Source: Tubiluchus corallicola (taxonomy: Eukaryota > Priapulida > Priapulimorpha > Priapulimorphida > Tubiluchidae). Taken from it: 64,000 nucleotides of DNA. Positions within the stretch are counted from its first letter, which is position 1; each line of letters begins with the position of its first letter. Where the stretch lies: contig JAQGDQ010000022.1 in the NCBI GenBank assembly GCA_030141605.1, forward strand, positions 1,184,001 to 1,248,000. The letters are read 5' to 3'. Positions 12,001-21,266 of the stretch are shown here, one piece after another. The translations under genes were made by a program, and so were the position numbers. The notes under the pieces are model-generated. The model was not told the DNA's origin and made no database searches. It saw nothing but the letters and a program-made list of their open reading frames with translations.

Positions 12001-15000
12001 TAAATTTCAAGATGTAAGTACCTCAAGCAAGAGCGCTATATGAGCTGGTCCAATGACGCACTGCGAAACAGAAATACCCTGCAGTTTGCTAAAAACTGCT
12101 GGTGCAGTGTAACCGTGCTTGCTGATCTTTTCTGACACATCATGCAGCCTAAAAGAAATATGATACCAAACAATTAAAATTTCCTTGAGTTTAACGAAAA
12201 CCAATCATTAAATTACTTTAGTAATGCAAATTTATGCGACAGCTACAACAGTAACATAAAATGAAATAACCTAGAGAGGCACGCTTTTTGTATGTCTTAA
12301 ATACGAAATGTCTTAAATACATAATTAATTAATAAACACAACAATCTGTGTTATACAATTATTTATTATTCACTGAGCAGATAATCTTATCACCTACAGT
12401 TATTTTATTATATACATGACATTTATTATATACATGATACTTTTTATTATACATGACTGAGCACTCTACTAGAAATCAATTGTTCATTTCAGCATTGTCC
12501 TCATGCCATCCTCAGGAGAAAAATGTTTAAGCTCTAAATACAAAATTCTTCATTATTGTTAATTGCATTATTATAGTAATAGTAATAGTAGTACTAAATT
12601 TATTTAGCTTCATAAAATTAATACAGTAGCTAAGAAGTTAGTGTATGTTATACAGATAAATATGAACAGAGGTGATGAAGATCCGTACGGTCACCCAGTC
12701 AATCACCTCTAATTAGATGTTAGTAACATTAACATTGTGCTAGTGGCAATTAATCAAGGTCATAATTACATTAATTCATAAACGTACATTACCTACACGC
12801 ATACTTATTTATACATACACTGTAAATGAGATTAGACAATTGAATGATAATGATAAGAATGAGAAAATAATAGTCTTAGCAAAAATTTGTGGGGGTGATT
12901 AACGATATTAGGGAAATGACAATTAAGAATGAAATGCCAAAATCTTAAATCAAAGACTATAGGGACGGAGTTAATTTGAAGTACTTAAATAACTTTAAGG
13001 ATTTTTGAGTAAACTGAATAGGTAAAGAACAAATTTAACATAAAGAAAATGATGTTAAGTAATTGTAAGTTATTAACTATATTCATGACTGAAGTAATTC
13101 TTTTCTATATTTTAATATTAGTGTTGTAATGGATGTAGAGAGTTTTATACATGGCTTAGGGAGTTCCATAAAATAGTTACACGATGTTGTATTATGTGGA
13201 AACCTTGATTAGTATGGAATATTTGCTGACATGAATTACTGGGGCCCTAGTGCTGAAATTATGAACATCAGATATTTTCGTAAAATAGTTGCTATATAAA
13301 TAGGGAAATTATACATGAATATGGTCATTTCTAATTTATAGATATCCTTTAGTTTCAGATATATGAGGAGTAAAACATTACATTACATTTAGCATTTAAC
13401 ATTTAAACATTTTTCTGCTGAGAGTGGCATGGAGACAACGCTGAAACGTAGATCTGATTTCTACTTGAGTGCTCATGTACAATAACAGGATCATGTTTTC
13501 AGCTGATCTTGCAGCCATTTTGAAGCTATTATGAAGAAAAGTAATAGTTGAGACAAGATGAAACTTCTTACTTAAAGTTTTTAAATATAACTTTACATGA
13601 TATACTACAACTTTGACAATAACGTAAAAATAAAAAGAAGTGTAAAGAAAGAACAGCCGACATAAAGCTTGTCATTCATTTTCTAAAAAACTTTAAACCA
13701 CAATGCGCAGTGGTTTGAAAATTTTTACTGTCGATTTATTTATTATGCAGACATATTTAAAAAAATTGTAAAATATTCAAATCTACACCAATTGATCCAA
13801 AAATTATCAGGTTACAAGCTTGAACCATGCCCAACCGCTGTGCAAAGGTATCAACTTCCAGATTACTCCAAGACCAGAAAAATGGCAACAGATCGAACAG
13901 ACAGACAGACAGATGGAACCGGCAATTCTATAACTGCCCGCTTTGTTGGAGCAACTATAAAAACTTTTTTTAGTCTACATATAACTTATACTACAATCAT
14001 TTTATTTGTTTAAGGTGTCACTAATATCCTCACAGCATTAACACTTTTTTACTATTGCCAGTCCTTGTGATTAATGAAACTATCAAATATCACAATTAGT
14101 GAAGGGCGATTATTAGAATAAGCACATTAATCCCGATTACAACCATGTATTTAAGTCGATATAATCGGCGAGTGAACAGTAATTCGATTAAATGATATTG
14201 ATCCAGAGCAAAATATACGTGTTACACACTGATAAAAGGCAGTGTTTCAGCACAAATAAATGGAATCTTTAAATTATTTCCCGCCTTACACAATGTGTTG
14301 CAAACTTGGGTCTTCAAATTCATTGGCACATAACGCGTGTAGTGACATAATCATAGAGTAGTTAGTGATAATGATGTGTATGTTTGTAAAATAGTTTGTG
14401 AGTACAAAAATGACAGACAGCCACAAAAGCTGTGAAGAAATTATAGGCTATATTTCACTGCAATCATTGATAAATATGGTTAAAACTCTAAAAAATCACT
14501 GCAAAAGATTAATCGTGATATCAAATTACAAGAACAAGATTCTAATCGAATTACAAAATTTCAAAATCTCCCATCACTAATCAGAATTTTGAAGACAACA
14601 CAAATGGATATTAAATTATTATAACTTTATTTGAGCTGGTTCACAGATGATAACTGAATCAGACTTATTGAATGGTTCAGATGAATTGAATCAGAACTCT
14701 TTGAACATACGTGAATTTAACACTGAACAAACATGGTCATGATGGATAAACTCAGAGTTATAATGCTACAGAAGTTCATAAAATCATCATGAACTAGTAC
14801 AGTACTAAGTAACGTTTGCGCTTTTTCCACAATTAATATTGCTATTACTTATTACTAATATCCAAGTTTTTGCGCAAATTGAAATAATGTTTAACTTTAT
14901 ACGTTTAACTCCAAAAAAATACTATATATCAATGACTAAAGAAATTATAAAATTTCAAATTTTGTACAAGTTAAGCCTGCAATCCCCAATTATACTACGA

Positions 15001-15122
15001 TTTTCACAATAAATTATATCATTATATGACCTGTGATTTAATAAAGTGTTTCCAAACTACCTTTCGTTCAATTGCTCTTCTGATCCAGGAAGTGGGTGAA
15101 CAATAAAATGAAGATGTGACAT
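2749..15122 (-). CDS. UBR5: E3 ubiquitin-protein ligase UBR5 (hyd), N-terminal 15 exons, partial
   Basis: Exons in coding order: 15061-15122, 12022-12148, 11612-11688, 9290-9412, 8571-8775, 8290-8349, 7854-7947, 7453-7593, 6485-6696, 6186-6308, 5954-6061, 5144-5301, 4334-4448, 4013-4158, 2749-2924. All junctions are GT-AG and phases chain without a stop, giving about 642 residues. The start [17 protein letters not shown] matches the family's N-terminus. A UBA domain lies near residues 188-231 ([17 protein letters not shown], then [18 protein letters not shown]). An Asp/Arg-rich segment follows ([11 protein letters not shown]), then RCC1/propeller-like blades ([32 protein letters not shown]). 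The [13 protein letters not shown] segment ends the visible part, in phase 1. UBR5 ubiquitinates N-degron and other substrates in the nucleus; the UBR box, MLLE and catalytic HECT domain (over 2,000 residues) must lie left of the window. Exon 4 is a lineage-specific Gly/Ala-rich linker. Confidence 0.95.
3050..3305 (-). mobile_element. 5S rRNA-like SINE, copy 1
   Basis: Read on the minus strand from about 3300, the head resembles the promoter half of 5S rRNA: a box-A-like GTTAAGCA, then GGTTAGTA as in the 5S element TGGTTAGTA. The body (CTCATTGTGGGAAG, and GGTTTTGGTTCTGCTAC near 3050) recurs in the copies at 25.5 and 28.3 kb. It sits in UBR5 intron 14. Confidence 0.55.
5309..5366. repeat. 29-bp tandem duplication
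   Basis: Two adjacent copies of a 29-base unit containing ACACTCTAAGATGCA, differing at one base (TTTGTAA versus CTTGTAA). They lie 8 bases upstream of the exon 12 acceptor of UBR5, where the branch point and polypyrimidine tract would be. Confidence 0.85.
5626..5938. repeat. Interleaved local duplication (A-B-A-spacer-B) in UBR5 intron 11
   Basis: Unit A (about 73 bases, with TTTTTCGAGCAATCATTTTC) occurs at about 5629-5700 and 5746-5818. Unit B (with GGAAGGTTGTTTAAA) occurs at about 5700-5745 and, more diverged, at 5887-5938 after an unrelated spacer of about 70 bases. The A copies are nearly identical, so the duplication is recent. Confidence 0.85.
9413..11611 (-). other. UBR5 intron 3
   Basis: 2.2 kb of AT-rich sequence. 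It contains a partial pogo-like element at about 10484-10773; nothing else was recognised. Confidence 0.55.
10484..10773 (+). mobile_element. Tc1/mariner (pogo-like) non-autonomous element, partial copy
   Basis: It shares ordered blocks with the right part of the element at 42416-43314: CATGATAAAC, ATGATTGTTTCT, TAGTGCACAAA, TTTGAGTCAA followed by CCGACAGTT. It ends in ATTACTG followed by TA, matching the other copies' right end. I could not find the left terminus, so the start is approximate. Confidence 0.5.
11921..11998. repeat. GA / GGAGAG microsatellite
   Basis: A purine tract of GGGAGA-type units passing into pure GA dinucleotides. On the sense strand of UBR5 it is a CT/CCTCTC pyrimidine tract starting 24 bases downstream of the exon 2 donor at 12021. 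Confidence 0.95.
12433..13495. mobile_element. Inverted-repeat (foldback-like) element
   Basis: The ends are long imperfect inverted repeats. Text at 12433-12535 (CATGATACT, GAGCACTC, AGTAGAAATCA-like, TCATGCCA, AGAAAAATGTTTAA) reappears reverse-complemented at about 13398-13495. The arms are about 100 bases and the interior about 0.85 kb with no ORF. Each arm contains a CTGAGGA/CTGCTGA ... GCTGAAA arrangement, reminiscent of the repeated ends of Penelope-like elements. Superfamily is unresolved; no target duplication was identified. Confidence 0.6.
14097..14579. mobile_element. hAT-type non-autonomous DNA transposon
   Basis: The terminal inverted repeats are TAGTGAAGGGCGATT on the left and, reverse-complemented, TAGTGATGGGAGATT on the right. 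They are flanked by an 8-bp target duplication with one mismatch (ATCACAAT at 14089-14096, ATCAGAAT at 14580-14587). Size is 483 bp with no transposase ORF. Terminal sequence and 8-bp duplication are both typical of hAT elements. Confidence 0.75.
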
Positions 15123-15210
15123 TTTGGATAAATTACTGGGAAAACGAACTTATAGATTTTCTTTGATATAGTTTTCTCTGTGCCAATTAGTCAAGTTAAC
15201 TTCGCTAAGA

Positions 15211-15238
15211 CGCCATTTTTATAACTTAGCGCACGCGC
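15211..15238 (-). promoter_or_regulatory. UBR5 proximal promoter motifs (YY1-like and NRF1-like)
   Basis: CGCCATTTT at 15211-15219 (minus strand AAAATGGCG) fits a YY1-type site. GCGCACGCGC at 15229-15238 fits the NRF1 palindrome core. Both lie 90-116 bases upstream of the UBR5 start codon in an otherwise CpG-poor region. This is motif matching only. Confidence 0.4.
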
Positions 15239-15394
15239 AAAACTGTGACTCCTCCTAGAGATGACACTCGTTCACCTCCCACCAAAAGAATGCACTCTGG
15301 CAACATAGCTGCAGCAAATAAAGCCCACAGTACAGGCTTGTGTGAGTTCGTAATTAGCATGTTTTTTTCCTGTTTTATTCCCACTAAATTATGT

Positions 15395-17055
15395 AATTGT
15401 TCAAAATCACTCCCTGCTCAAAAACAATCAATCGAGTGTATCAAAATCCTTGGCAAAATCAAAATAAACAATATCAACAGAACTTCCTTGATCGAGGTGA
15501 CATCATCGAAAAACTTATCAATATGGTCAAGCAAGAACAGCCTTTAGTGGATCCATGTTGGGAGTCAAATAATAATTTATTATTTTCTAAATGATCAATG
15601 ATATAACTCTCCAAGATAGATTCCATGACTTTTCATGCTAATGAAGTTAATGAAATAGGCCGATAATTACCAGGATCACTACAAATGCCTTTCTTAAAAA
15701 TAGGTGTTACATTAGCTAACTTCCAACTATGAGGTACTTGATGAGTTAACAAACTTTGATTATACAATAAAGTGAATGGCTTTCACAAGGAGCCTGCAAG
15801 TTCAATTAATAGTTGAGAACCAAAATTATCAGAACCAGGTGCTTAACTGAGTTAGTTAACGAATATGATCAACAACCATTTCTTCAGATATCTGTAGTGA
15901 AGTAGGCATTTCATTATCTGATCCATAAAAATATTATGATGCTCTGGAATTTTATCAACATCTTCTTTAGTAAATATAGATATAAAAAATGTATTAAGAA
16001 TCTCTGCCACAGATTTTGGATCAAAAGTAAGACACCCATTACTATCCTTTAGAGGAGCTATAGCATCTTTAACTAACTTTTTGCTGTTTACATATTTGTA
16101 AAAAGACTTGATATCCTGTTTCATGTTATTTGCTAGGTTCATTTCAAACCTACCAACAGCATTGCCTACAAGAGACTAAACTTCAGATTCAGCTTTCTTA
16201 TATTTATTAAATGCTGGCAGATACAAGTATCCCGATACTTCCACAACTTGCTTTTGCTTTAACAACTCTTCTAGTTATCCATAGCTTCTTAAGTTCCAGT
16301 TTTCTTTTTTTAGGTTTAAATGCCACATTAACTAGAATACATTCATTTAAACATGCCTCAATATTATGACACCAATTGACTTTATTGAAAAAACTTTTCG
16401 TAGCACAAAGGTTTGCTCTTATCCAGTCAGGAACTAAAAACGAAGAACTATTATACTCCCTAGCAAAAGTAATTTAAAAACTAAGAAGAACATGATCACT
16501 ACTAGTAAACTTACCAACATTCAGAACGTTACTAATCATATTCTCATCTGTTGAGAATATCAAATCAAGTATGTTTTTATCTAATGTAACATTCAGAAAA
16601 TCAGTAGACGATTTAGAATAGGCTGTCAAATCATTCCCAATTAATATTAGGAAATCTCCAAATATAATATATTCCTTAGAATCAAGATTGCTTGAAATAT
16701 TAAAGAGCATAGAATCATTTATTTTATTAGAATTAGGAGATCGGTAAACTAACCCAATAACAATATTTCTTTTATTGCCTTGCTGAATTTCAATCCATAC
16801 AGAATTAGTAAAGTTCTCAGCTTCAATAGGAAAAATCTGCCGTGCTACAAGTTCAGTACTCACATGTAATACAATACCGCCATCCCTACCATCCAAAGTA
16901 TCATGACGATCTTGACAAAACGGTTTATGAAAACCTGATAAACAAAATTCAGATAAATCCATCTTTCCATTGAACCAAGTCTCAGTTACACATAAAATAA
17001 GTGGGTTATATACTTTTCTGTCAACAAGAGGAACCAACTCATGATCTGGTCTCAA
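15395..17055 (-). mobile_element. LINE remnant: endonuclease and start of reverse transcriptase
   Basis: On the minus strand, 17055-16474 encodes an APE-type endonuclease segment (CVTETWF, GLVYRSPNS, ending SSDHVLLSF). The usual GDFN motif reads GDFLIL, losing a key Asn. 16142-15852 encodes the linker (FYKYVNSKK). About 15850-15600 encodes the first RT block (SWKLANVTPIFKKG, NYRPISLTSLA), interrupted by stops and frame changes. Similarity fades near 15430, before the catalytic Asp-Asp motif. The order fits a CR1/Jockey-group non-LTR retrotransposon; it is dead. It lies just upstream of the UBR5 promoter. Confidence 0.85.
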
Positions 17056-17101
17056 TTATTGTAGGTATTGTGATTTGTGAACAATTAATCTTTGTAATCC
17101 T

Positions 17102-17127
17102 TATATATATATATATATATATATATA
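17102..17127. repeat. TA dinucleotide repeat
   Basis: About 13 TA units immediately beyond the 5' end of the LINE endonuclease remnant. Confidence 0.9.
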
Positions 17128-17929
17128 CAAGCAAAAATGTTCATCATAAGTAATATCAAAAATGTAGGAAAATGTCATTTTTAGACTTGCACAACTTGAT
17201 TGAAAGTTGTGTTTATACTGTTGATTGTGACCGCGTGGGTATCAAATTCGGCTCCCCTTTTTGGAATAATGCTGTTGTAGTGCTTACTAGTGGAACAGTT
17301 CAGTCTCGGTCTTCAGTGAAATGACTCAAGGAATAATGATGGTGGTAACAGTGAGGCAGTCACCCACTTCAATCCATGCTTTGGGTCTCTAGAAATGTAC
17401 CGAATACCCATTTGATAATGAATAATTTACAGCAATGTGAATAAAACTAAATCAGTTATATAAATTATATTATTGCCTATTGGTATGCTTACTGCGCATA
17501 AGTCATGTTTTAGTGCTGTGTAGCAGTGCTTATTAAGGTCTTCTATTTTGCACTATCATCGACTTATATATTCACATATTCGGCTCTAACTAAACTGGTG
17601 TAGTTAAAGAGCAGAGCAAGTCTACTGAAAAGAGGAATTTTCAACTTTAATTAAGATTACACTTCGTTTTGCTCCAGCCCACAATTAAGTAGCAGGTATT
17701 CTAAATGATTACTTTTATGTTAATAAATTTATAATAATTTTAAATAAGAAAATGCAAAATATGTTTGAAAAAAATTTTAACACAAGCTAGTCACGGATGT
17801 TTACAAACAAATAAAGTTCGTATAGCTCACGCCTTCAGTGATTTCCAATAAGCTTTAGTATACGAGCACAAATTTGTGTAGCACCGCTGCCACTGGGAAC
17901 AGCCATATTACTACCAGGCGATCTCAGTA

Positions 17930-17982
17930 AAAGTATCGGTAATCGCGATTACTTGAAATCGACAGTATCGCCCATCATTAGT
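17930..17982. mobile_element. Possible hAT-type terminus
   Basis: Reverse-complemented, this reads TAATGATGGGCGATAC followed by GATT-rich text. It is like the terminus of the element at 14097 but belongs to a separate insertion. No matching left end with a duplicated target was found. Confidence 0.3.
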
Positions 17983-18417
17983 GACGACCGTTATCGTCGT
18001 CATCGTTCATTGAATCATTATTATGACATGATTATGTTCACCTTTTTTATGCCTACTTTCTGCAATAAACCAAGTACTCCTACCTCTAAGGATCAGTGCT
18101 GAAGTGTTTGAATCTTTCTGCTCAAAATCTAAATACGTTAACATCTGTCCTCTTCTGGTTTTCTGGCTGGTTCTCCTAATTTGATAATAACTATCTTCAC
18201 TGGATTATCATCAGTGGTCATTATCAGGTAGGCTAAGGATATGTTAAGACAAAATATAATGAAGATAACGGCATTATATCAGCATGTTCAAAACTCACAA
18301 AAGTTTTTTAAAACAGGGATATTTCTTTGCAAATAAATGTTAGAAAATCTCAACTTTATTTGAAACTGTATTTCTGTTTCAAGCAGATAATATTATAGTT
18401 CAGTATAATAGAACTTT

Positions 18418-18620
18418 ATGTAATGTAATGCAATGCAATATAATATGATATGATATGATATGATATGATATGATATGATATGATATGATATGATATGATA
18501 TGATATGATATGATATGATATGATATGATATGATATGATATGATATAATATAATATGTTATGACATGACATGACATGACATGACATAACGTAAAATATCA
18601 TAATATAATATAATGTAATA
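18418..18620. repeat. ATATG pentanucleotide array
   Basis: About 20 uninterrupted units of TGATA/ATATG at 18444-18545. They are flanked by variant pentamers: TAATG/CAATG on the left, and ACATG at about 18557-18584 followed by TAATA units on the right. The ORFs across it are translations of the repeat, not genes. Confidence 0.95.
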
Positions 18621-18744
18621 TAACATAATAATAAGAATATTTCTCCATATAATTTTATATGTAGATAATATTAAACACAAAATAAGTAATATCATAATAG
18701 GCATTATGTATAAGCTCAGCAAAATCACTAGCCTACAAACGCTC

Positions 18745-19207
18745 ATAAAATTTTTTTTACAGTCTAGCCTATCTATACTTACTTTATGGTATTATATCGT
18801 GGGGTGGAATTTACAGTTCTAACTCAGCTCAGCTCCAAAGAATTTAAAATAAAATTCTTAAAGTAATCCATTCATTTCCTTACGATCATGAAACTAACGT
18901 AATATATATACAGGCTTACACTTTTAAGATTAAAGAAATAATATTGTATGACTTGTACTCGCTTAAAATGCTTATTTACAAAATTTATTATAAATTAAAT
19001 GAAATTATTACTTACAGCATTTTCTGAAAATTTTACTCTAGTTCTCCATACTCATGATCATTATATCAGAACTGCGTCTATTAATAATTATGATAAGTCA
19101 CAGCACTCGACTAATATTTTTGAGCAAACAATTAAAAATAATGTGGTAATATTTTGGTTGAATGTTGCGGAAGAATTTAAATTTAATTTAAGTAAGTTAA
19201 AAAACTA
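18745..19207 (+). mobile_element. LINE remnant: C-terminal end of reverse transcriptase ORF
   Basis: The plus-strand reading YSLAYLYLLYGIISWGG, then LQRI, a stop, and NKILKVIHSFP, is the RT thumb and C-terminal region typical of CR1/Jockey-group elements. The tail includes THDHYIRTASINNYDKSQ. It has in-frame stops and at least one frame change. It begins abruptly beside the ATATG array. Confidence 0.65.
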
Positions 19208-19499
19208 GTTGACAATGTTTCTGATGTGGTCAGAAACTGAAGATTTTGCAACAATGGTTATAAAATTGGGTCTTAAAAATGAAGAGACGACTGCCTTTTT
19301 TGAAAGCGCTTATTTTTTTATTGAGTTGCTTGAATACAAGGAAAGTGTATTTCACAGTGAAACCTCAGCATTTAATTGTTCAGCCCATCACCAACGGGTC
19401 AAATGTCAACAATTTTGGCATGATAACTTATATCATTCAGTTTGTCTCATCGAGGCCTTTCATTTCATGTGCTACAAGGTACCATTGTTCAACACTAGG

Positions 19500-20080
19500 T
19501 GCACTTCTATTCCCGACCCTCGTTTTTCGGTTTTTGCCCCCTAGCGGAAAATTTGGATATACGCGCACGTGTCATATTTTGTCACGTGCAAGGCCACGTC
19601 AACACCTAGCAACATACCAAATATTGTGACCCAAGCTCAAAAACTGCGGGAGCAGGTGGATTATGAAGCAGAATAAATGAAGACCCGTCCACTCCGTGAC
19701 CTTTGACCCGGCAACTCCGGCCACATGTTTACGTAGATAACTTTGCCCAGAGAATGTACCCTATGAGTTTTGTGTCCCTAGCTCTCAGCATGTAAAAGGT
19801 CACCAATTGGGGGACCACAAATTTTGCATTTTGGCCCCTCCCACCGGCGTTTAAAACTTGCCAGCTTTTTAAAACCCCAGGTGCATATCTGCCCCACAGT
19901 ACGCAAATACTTGTGGAAAAAAATTGGAAAAAAAACGAAATTCTAAAGGAAAAACTGACCAACGCCCACTGTCCTTCCCCCTTTAGCCAGTGGTCAGCGG
20001 TTGCTATGCAATTGTACGTGTCCCGCCCAGGGCTACCAACCCAGTGTGTTTGGTGACCCTAGCTTGCAAGGCTTACGAGT
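19500..20080. repeat. GC-richer unclassified block
   Basis: Base composition is clearly richer in G+C than the surroundings, with CpGs and short C/G runs (GGGGGACC, CCCTAGC repeated, GACCCGGC). No ORF with recognisable similarity or clear terminal repeats was found. It may be part of a transposon or the non-coding tail of one. Confidence 0.35.
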
Positions 20081-20591
20081 TATTAAGCGTTAAAGTGGCG
20101 GAGCATAAATAATAATAACTCAATGAAAAACAGTATGGCAAAATCTTAATTAATTAAACATGCTCTGTTTTATCGTTACTGTACCTAGGAAATTGCTACA
20201 CAGTCTCACCCAATGTTCTACCCAATCAATGTGTTCTAGATGCATCTGCTCTATGAATTATTGTTACTACCATTGAATTGTTTTACGAGATTTTCAATTG
20301 CTCAAGTATTTACTTATTGTTAAGCCATGGTGATGCGTAGTTGTACACTAAATTTTCACAGGTTTACCGAAATTTGTATATAATTATGGTTTTCAACTAA
20401 ATTTATATACATGTAGTCGTAGAATGACATTGTCATTTATGGCGGCCACCTGTAGGAGGAAGACTGTAAAGCACTTGCTCCTTCTTCCTCTTTACAACAA
20501 CCTTATTAATTTTAATTATTATTATTATTATATAGTTGTATCCGTTGTACTGATTGTTGTAAAATAAATTTATTCTGTCCTACTCTATTTG

Positions 20592-20792
20592 CTCTGTTCT
20601 ATTCTATTCTATTCTATTCTATTCTATTCTATTCTATTCTATTCTATTCTATTCTATTCTATTCTATTCTATTCTATTCTGTTCTGTTCTGTTCTGTTCT
20701 GTTCTGTTCTGTTCTGTTCTGTCCTGTTCTATTCTGTTCTGTTCTGTTCTATTCTATTCTATTCTATTCTATTCTATTCTATTCTATTCTAT
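20592..20792. repeat. ATTCT / GTTCT pentanucleotide array
   Basis: About 40 pentamers: ATTCT units at about 20601-20680, a GTTCT core with a few exceptions to about 20750, then ATTCT again to 20792. It follows TTGTAAAATAAATTTATTCT at 20558-20577, which looks like a LINE 3' end. The array may have grown from that tail. Confidence 0.95.
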
Positions 20793-21266
20793 CATGCATG
20801 TGTAAATGTTCGAGCTCTGGGCATTAAATGCAAAAATTAATAATTATAAAGCCGAAATTACAGAAACATTTTGGTTATCAGGTGCCCAAAGAAAAGTTCA
20901 TATAAAGACCTGTATGAAAAAATAAAAGAGGAACTTGGGTAAGAATATGGTCAACAAAATAATGTTAACGTGCTGGGACGTAGAGTACCTATTATGTAGA
21001 CAGGGATTTAGGCTTCTACTGGGACTTGGAGCAAGGCGGCACCTGCCGGGAGAAAGACTGAAGAGGCACGTGACGTTAACGAGTAGGCGGGATGAATGGC
21101 GTCAATGAGCCGTTGTGGTGTGTATGTGCAGAGGCGGGTTCCGTTGCATTTTAATATTGGAGTTTAGCAATAACTGTTTAGTTAATTTCTTGAATTAAAT
21201 TTGATTTTCTCCCAAAAGTGATCAGCTTGAAATTTTTAAATTTGTCATAGCTAAGCAAATATAAAG

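Larger units (their letters stand above)
12149..15060 (-). other. UBR5 intron 1, transposon-rich
   Basis: A 2.9-kb first intron. About half is the inverted-repeat element 12433-13495 and the hAT-type element 14097-14579. A short ACAG tetranucleotide tract lies at 13897-13912. No exon was recognised. Confidence 0.7.
15239..21266. other. Divergent intergenic region between UBR5 and PNP
   Basis: Six kilobases dominated by transposon debris and simple repeats: LINE remnants at 15395-17055 and 18745-19207, a hAT-like end near 17930-17982, arrays at 18418-18620 and 20592-20792, and a GC-richer block at 19500-20080. No conserved gene was seen. PNP 5' leader and promoter are presumably in the last few hundred bases. 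Confidence 0.6.

Noticed and set aside
14097-17982. A single large hAT element spanning the two hAT-like ends at 14.1 and 17.98 kb
   Set aside because: The left end pairs much better with 14579, including an 8-bp target duplication, and the interval contains UBR5 exon 1 and an unrelated LINE.
18416-18746. ORFs translating as repeated Tyr/His/Ile/Ser or Cys/His/Val/Met words
   Set aside because: They are translations of the ATATG and ACATG pentamer array; a pentamer array stays open in all frames if one is open.
20589-20840. ORF of repeated Ser-Ile-Leu-Phe-Tyr words
   Set aside because: Translation of the ATTCT/GTTCT array.
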